Assembly (NCBI GenBank): GCA_023422565.1 | Contig: JAFAGR010000024.1 | Location: 1 to 8,660, forward strand | DNA from: Bacteroidota bacterium | GTDB taxonomy: Bacteria; Bacteroidota; Bacteroidia; Chitinophagales; Chitinophagaceae | Direction: 5' to 3' | Length of the DNA: 8,660 bases | Part shown: piece by piece, positions 5,121 to 8,660 of the stretch | Position numbering within the stretch: the stretch's first letter is position 1 | Layout of the letters: every line of letters starts with the position of its first letter | Notes under the pieces: model-generated | What the model was told of the DNA's origin: nothing | Databases searched by the model: none | The model's input: only the letters and a program-made list of their open reading frames with translations | Made by a program: the position numbers and the translations under genes

Positions 5121-7931
5121 ATGAAGTACATATTCTCCCTTTTATTCCTCATCACATCCGCAACAACCATTCAGGCACAAGAGAAAAATGCAAAACAGGT
5201 TAATTACACCTGCCCGATGCATCCTGAAATAGTTTCCAATAAGCCCGGAAAATGTACGAAATGCGGCATGGCCCTGGTGAAGAAATCTGGACCACAAAAA
5301 TCTTTACAAAAAGCACCTGTAAAAAAAACTACAGAAAAACCTGCAACCGGGCATCAACATGAACAGCATACTGCGAAAAAGCCTATCGCGGATACCTTAT
5401 ACCAATGCCCGATGAAATGTGAGGGAGAAAAGGTTTATGGCAAGCCGGGTAAATGTCCTGTTTGCGGCATGGAGTTAAAAATAATTTCAAAAGATGAAAC
5501 CGATCATGCATTCGGGAAACACTCTGCGAATGAAAATTTTGAGGCGCGGCACGACGCAGATAGAATTTTCTTTGACGGCAAAAAAGTTAGATACGATTTA
5601 TACGTGACGGACACGGTTGTAAACTTCACGGGAAAACGCAGGCACGCTTATGCAATAAACGGACAATTGCCCGCACCCACTTTATTTTTCACCGAGGGCG
5701 ATACGGCGGAGATCTATTTGCACAATAGGTTGAAGAATGAAGAAACCTCCCTGCACTGGCATGGCGTTATTCTTCCCAATGCCCAGGATGGCGTTCCTTA
5801 TTTAACTACAAAGCGAATCGGCCCGGGCGAAACTCACCTGTATACGTTTAAAGTTGTTCAGAACGGAACGTATTGGTATCACTCACACAGCGGCTTGCAG
5901 GAGCAGGCGGGAATGTATGGTGCACTGGTGTTTAATAAACGTGACAGCGGATTGATGATGAAAAAGTACAAAGAAGTTTTTCCTGTAGTGCTGAGTGAAT
6001 GGACGGATGAAAAGCCTTCCCAGGTGATGCGGCGTTTGCACACGGCGAATGATTGGTATGCGATAAAAAAAGGAAGTGTGCAGAGTTATGCGGAGGCAAT
6101 TCGTCACAATGCCTTTGGCATAAAGTTGAAAAATGAATGGCTGCGCATGAAGGCGATGGATGTGAGTGATGTGTATTACGACAGGTTCCTGATAAATGGC
6201 CGGCCCCAAAATGAAATGCCGCATGTGAAAGCGGGAGACAGAATTCGTTTAAGAATCGTGAACGCGGGAGCCTCCAGTTATTTTTGGCTGAACTATGGCG
6301 GCGGTAAAATTACCGTAGTGGCTAATGATGGCAATGATGTAGAACCCGTGGAAGTGGACAGGCTGATAGTAGGTGTTTCTGAAACGTATGATGTGGAGGT
6401 AACCGTTCCTGAAAATATGAGTTATGAATTCAGAGCCACGGCTGAAGATCGTACAAAGCATGCTTCCCTGTGGTTGGGCAGCGGCCATAAAATGCCGGCA
6501 CCTGATCTTCCTCGCCTGAAATATTTTGAAGGAATGAAGATGATGAACGGCATGATGAAGATGAATGGTGATATGAAACCGATGGGCCATAAAATGTCTT
6601 TGCAGAAAATGGATATGAACCAGGTGATGTATCCTGAATTGCAGGGGCGATCAATGAATCATGCAATGGAAGGAATGGATCACGGCTCTTCACATCAAAA
6701 TCATTCAACGCACGAAATGGCCGCCGGAGATTCTGTTAAACAAAATAAACATGAAGGGCATAACAATGCGATCCGGCATCAATATACCTGCCCAATGCAT
6801 CCCGAAATCATTTCCAACAAACCCGGAAAATGTCCTAAATGCGGAATGGACCTGGTGTTGAAAGAAGCATCGAATGATAAAGCGAATCAAGGCGCAATGG
6901 ATATGTCAACCGTCAACGGAATTCGTACGCTGAATTATGACCTGCTGAGGTCGCGTGAGGTAACAGCATTTCCAACTGATGCGCCCCTGCACACATTACA
7001 CTTCCAACTTGAAGGAAACATGAACCGCTACTTATGGACGCTGGATAATAAAACCGTGACGGAATCAGACAAGATACTTATCAGGAAGGGCGAAGTGTTG
7101 CGCGTGATTTTGACCAACAATTCTATGATGCGCCATCCGATGCATTTACACGGTCATGATTTCAGGGTGTTGAATTCAAACGGTGAATACTCGCCGCTAA
7201 AGAATGTGTTAGACATTTTGCCAATGGAAACCGACACGATAGAATTTGCTGCAAATCAGGATGGTGATTGGTTTTTTCATTGTCACATTCTCTATCATAT
7301 GATGGCGGGGATGGGCCGGGTATTCAGTTATGAAAATTCAGAAGTTAATCCGCAACTACCTGATAAAAAAGAAGCCTGGCGAATGTTTAAAAAAGATAAC
7401 CGCATGACGGCCTTCAAAGCACAGGTTGGCCTGGAGAGCAATGGCAGCGATGGTGAATTTATGTGGATGAATCAACGCTATTCATTGAATGGTGAATGGC
7501 ATATCGGCTCCCGGCGGGATCATGGCCATGAAGGAAGCCTGGTTTTCGGGAGGTATCTGGGAAAAATGCAATGGGCGTTTCCATACATTGGTGCGCAGTA
7601 CAGGTACAAGCCGGAAGATCATGCAATGGAAAAAAATCTTTTCGGGCAGGAAACAATACACAGTAATTATTGGGCGCCGGTTGCGGGCTTTCAGTACACG
7701 TTGCCCTGGCTAATGGTTGCCGATGTTAGAGTTGACCTGTACGGCAAGATGCGCTTCCAGTTGATGCGGGAAGATATTCCCCTTACCCCGAGGTTGCGCC
7801 TGAATATGATGGGAAACACAGATAAGGAATACATGGTTGGCTTGCGATACATCACCACAAAGTGGCTTGCATTATCAACGCACTACGATAGCGATATGAA
7901 TTGGGGCGCGGGTGTGACGATAATTTATTGA
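5121..7931 (+). CDS. multicopper oxidase with three heavy-metal-binding modules and a CopB-like C-terminus
   Basis: The 936-residue precursor has a Sec signal peptide (cleavage near residue 19 or 20). Two heavy-metal-binding modules follow: Y29-TCPMHPE to CGM50, and Y94-QCPMKCE to CGM117. Cupredoxin domains follow, with LHWHG (211-215) and WYHSHSG (252-258), then a Met/His-rich segment (about 472-546). A third metal module (555-579), 22 of 25 residues identical to the first, leads into the last cupredoxin domain with HPMHLHGH (672-679) and HCHILYHMMAGM (720-731). These His/Cys/Met residues supply the type 1, 2 and 3 copper sites. Residues from about 765 to 936 are strand-rich, and the DYDSDMNWGAG-like end (HYDSDMNWGAGVTIIY) resembles the CopB outer-membrane barrel. 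The protein probably oxidises and binds periplasmic Cu(I) like PcoA/CopA oxidases. It is longer than the usual 550-650 residues of that family. Confidence 0.93.
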   Translation: MKYIFSLLFLITSATTIQAQEKNAKQVNYTCPMHPEIVSNKPGKCTKCGMALVKKSGPQKSLQKAPVKKTTEKPATGHQHEQHTAKKPIADTLYQCPMKCEGEKVYGKPGKCPVCGMELKIISKDETDHAFGKHSANENFEARHDADRIFFDGKKVRYDLYVTDTVVNFTGKRRHAYAINGQLPAPTLFFTEGDTAEIYLHNRLKNEETSLHWHGVILPNAQDGVPYLTTKRIGPGETHLYTFKVVQNGTYWYHSHSGLQEQAGMYGALVFNKRDSGLMMKKYKEVFPVVLSEWTDEKPSQVMRRLHTANDWYAIKKGSVQSYAEAIRHNAFGIKLKNEWLRMKAMDVSDVYYDRFLINGRPQNEMPHVKAGDRIRLRIVNAGASSYFWLNYGGGKITVVANDGNDVEPVEVDRLIVGVSETYDVEVTVPENMSYEFRATAEDRTKHASLWLGSGHKMPAPDLPRLKYFEGMKMMNGMMKMNGDMKPMGHKMSLQKMDMNQVMYPELQGRSMNHAMEGMDHGSSHQNHSTHEMAAGDSVKQNKHEGHNNAIRHQYTCPMHPEIISNKPGKCPKCGMDLVLKEASNDKANQGAMDMSTVNGIRTLNYDLLRSREVTAFPTDAPLHTLHFQLEGNMNRYLWTLDNKTVTESDKILIRKGEVLRVILTNNSMMRHPMHLHGHDFRVLNSNGEYSPLKNVLDILPMETDTIEFAANQDGDWFFHCHILYHMMAGMGRVFSYENSEVNPQLPDKKEAWRMFKKDNRMTAFKAQVGLESNGSDGEFMWMNQRYSLNGEWHIGSRRDHGHEGSLVFGRYLGKMQWAFPYIGAQYRYKPEDHAMEKNLFGQETIHSNYWAPVAGFQYTLPWLMVADVRVDLYGKMRFQLMREDIPLTPRLRLNMMGNTDKEYMVGLRYITTKWLALSTHYDSDMNWGAGVTIIY

Positions 7932-8050
7932 GGAGTATTGATAAAGTCGGTTCTTCGAAAAGTTTTTTTGTTAGATCAATGTAAGAGTCATTCTGTATAT
8001 CTTAGACCGGATGATGGAAGTGTACCATAGAATTTGGGTTGACCTGATCG
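7932..8050. other. intergenic gap after the oxidase gene
   Basis: I see no gene or convincing hairpin terminator here. A T-run at 7961-7967 follows only a weak possible stem. Two TGTA motifs (7980 and 7994) are 14 bp apart and do not have the 21-bp spacing of the copper operators. The segment separates the copper operon from the restriction-gene remnant. Confidence 0.5.
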
Positions 8051-8185
8051 TTAACTAAACATTATGTCCTTGTATTTAATGCCATCCGATTTAAGAATAG
8101 TGTTGGCATAGATGTCCATTTTCTCAGACAGGTACTTATAAAAAATGAACCCCAGGATATAGTCCCGAAATTCATCAAAAGAGCA
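8051..8185 (-). pseudogene. hsdM: type I restriction-modification methyltransferase (HsdM) N-terminal fragment
   Basis: On the minus strand the frame reads SFDEFRDYILGFIFYKYLSE and continues KMDIYANTILKSDGIKYKDIMFS to a TAA at 8053-8051. This matches the N-terminal helical region of HsdM subunits, typically near residues 20-65, where an (E/D)(F/Y)(R/K)DYILGFIFYKYLS run is characteristic. Roughly 44 codons remain of a gene normally over 1.4 kb. The methyltransferase motifs (DPxxGSG, NPPF) are absent, so it cannot be functional. The frame stays open further upstream to 8431, but that translation (Ser-rich runs, no family resemblance) is the shadow of the plus-strand ORFs. The homology break near 8185 marks a deletion or insertion junction. 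Confidence 0.75.
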
Positions 8186-8304
8186 TGGCCGAACTACCCG
8201 GCTTAGACACTTTGCTATACCGGTGGATGAACTATAGGGGCTTGCTTTACCATTGGGGCGAACACTTTCCCAACGAAGCAAGTACCAGTTCCCCGTTAAA
8301 ATAA
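8185..8304 (+). CDS. possible 39-residue hypothetical ORF
   Basis: An ATG at 8185 opens a frame reading MAELPGLDTLLYRWMNYRGL and ending NEASTSSPLK, with TAA at 8302-8304. It is rich in aromatic residues and has no recognised domain. It begins exactly where hsdM similarity on the other strand ends and stops 2 nt before the next ORF, which would suit a coupled pair. It may equally be the truncated end of a larger gene cut by the same rearrangement. No function is proposed. Confidence 0.3.
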   Translation: MAELPGLDTLLYRWMNYRGLLYHWGEHFPNEASTSSPLK

Positions 8305-8306
8305 AA

Positions 8307-8522
8307 ATGACATCAACACAACTGGAACTGCTGGACGACCCGCAACTAATTGACCTGCTGATTGACCAGGTGTACCAATTCAGCCGCATGTACTGGAAAG
8401 GCGTTGCCCAGCAAAATATGCCGGTAACCATCCTTTACCCGCAGATGGTAACCGAGTTATTCCCCCACTTCAAAAAGCCGCTGCTATACGATTTTGGGAA
8501 GGAGACATTGTGGTTTTTATAA
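8307..8522 (+). CDS. small hypothetical protein, 71 residues
   Basis: The frame from the ATG at 8307 reads MTSTQLELLDDPQLIDLLID, continues through QVYQFSRMYWKGVAQQN, and ends KKPLLYDFGKETLWFL. The first half is acidic and predicted helical, there are no cysteines, and there is no signal peptide. The same frame is open back to 8253, but the upstream residues lack protein-like character and overlap the preceding ORF, so I chose 8307. I do not recognise the family. The composition is balanced and looks like a real cytosolic protein. It is not obviously related to copper. Confidence 0.5.
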   Translation: MTSTQLELLDDPQLIDLLIDQVYQFSRMYWKGVAQQNMPVTILYPQMVTELFPHFKKPLLYDFGKETLWFL

Positions 8523-8585
8523 AACAGTGCTGTCGTTTTCTTCCAGGTAAATTCTTTTTAGGTAAAAGCCGGACAACTGGAACAA

Positions 8586-8616
8586 TTTTTACTGTTTTAG
8601 TCTAAAGCAGTAAAAA
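8586..8616. promoter_or_regulatory. 31-nt near-perfect palindrome touching a start codon
   Basis: The outer arms TTTTTACTG (8586-8594) and CAGTAAAAA (8608-8616) are perfect complements. The inner arms TTTTAG (8595-8600) and CTAAAG (8602-8607) also pair, with one T-G wobble, around a single central T at 8601. The last A is the first base of the next gene's ATG. It could be an operator for a dimeric repressor, or an RNA hairpin that hides the start. As an RNA stem the loop would have to open to at least 3 nt. Confidence 0.55.
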
Positions 8617-8660
8617 TGAAACGTCTATTCATCATTGCCGTATTCGGCATTGCCTTATTT
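8616..8660 (+). CDS. start of a probable secreted protein, cut by the window end
   Basis: The ATG at 8616 opens 15 codons reading MKRLFIIAVFGIALF, a basic start followed by a hydrophobic run typical of a Sec signal peptide. The rest lies outside the window, so no function can be given. The palindrome immediately before it suggests that its expression is regulated at or next to the start codon. Confidence 0.5.
   Translation, partial: MKRLFIIAVFGIALF

Noticed and set aside
7947..7970. Rho-independent terminator after the oxidase gene
   Set aside because: A T-run is present but no GC-rich stem of useful length precedes it.
8051..8431. Full 126-codon minus-strand ORF as one gene
   Set aside because: Only the last ~44 codons resemble HsdM. 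The upstream part is a Ser-rich shadow of the plus-strand ORFs.

Overview
The window looks like chromosomal DNA from a Bacteroidota member, most likely of the Chitinophagaceae/Sphingobacteriia type. This rests on protein styles rather than a marker gene: a DUF3347 protein, a metal-domain/AraC fusion regulator, heavy-metal-binding 'CPMHPE...CxxCGM' modules, weak Shine-Dalgarno sites, and possible -7 boxes of the TAnnTTTG kind. The main content is a compact copper-handling locus read left to right on the + strand.

Layout. Positions 1-538 hold no confident gene. They contain two copies of a 58-bp repeat 167 bp apart, two possible short minus-strand ORFs associated with the repeats, and a possible decayed coding fragment. 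A cytosolic, 19-cysteine four-helix-bundle copper storage protein follows (539-877). After a structured 180-nt gap comes a fusion regulator with an N-terminal HMA-like domain and a C-terminal AraC DNA-binding domain (1060-1626). Next are a Cu(+)-exporting P1B-type ATPase (1729-4158), a small HMA copper chaperone (4238-4477), a secreted DUF3347 protein (4483-5010), a possible 26-residue peptide gene (5033-5113) and a large periplasmic multicopper oxidase (5121-7931). The oxidase carries three heavy-metal-binding modules and a CopB-like beta-strand C-terminus.

From about 7932 the copper locus gives way to a scar. A roughly 44-codon fragment of a type I restriction methyltransferase (hsdM) lies on the minus strand (8051-8185). 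It abuts two small plus-strand ORFs (8185-8304 and 8307-8522). The window ends with the first codons of a secreted protein whose start codon touches a near-perfect 31-nt palindrome.

How it works together (inference). The regulator would sense cytosolic metal and activate the ATPase and chaperone promoters. Both promoters carry the same roughly 34-bp element, built on TGTA half-sites repeated every 21 bp. The chaperone would hand Cu(I) to the ATPase, which exports it. In the periplasm the oxidase would oxidise Cu(I) and sequester it, assisted by the DUF3347 protein. The Cys-rich storage protein would buffer cytosolic copper. The shared operator, the oxidase fusion architecture, the covarying repeat hairpin and the tiny operon ORF are the points most worth a second look.
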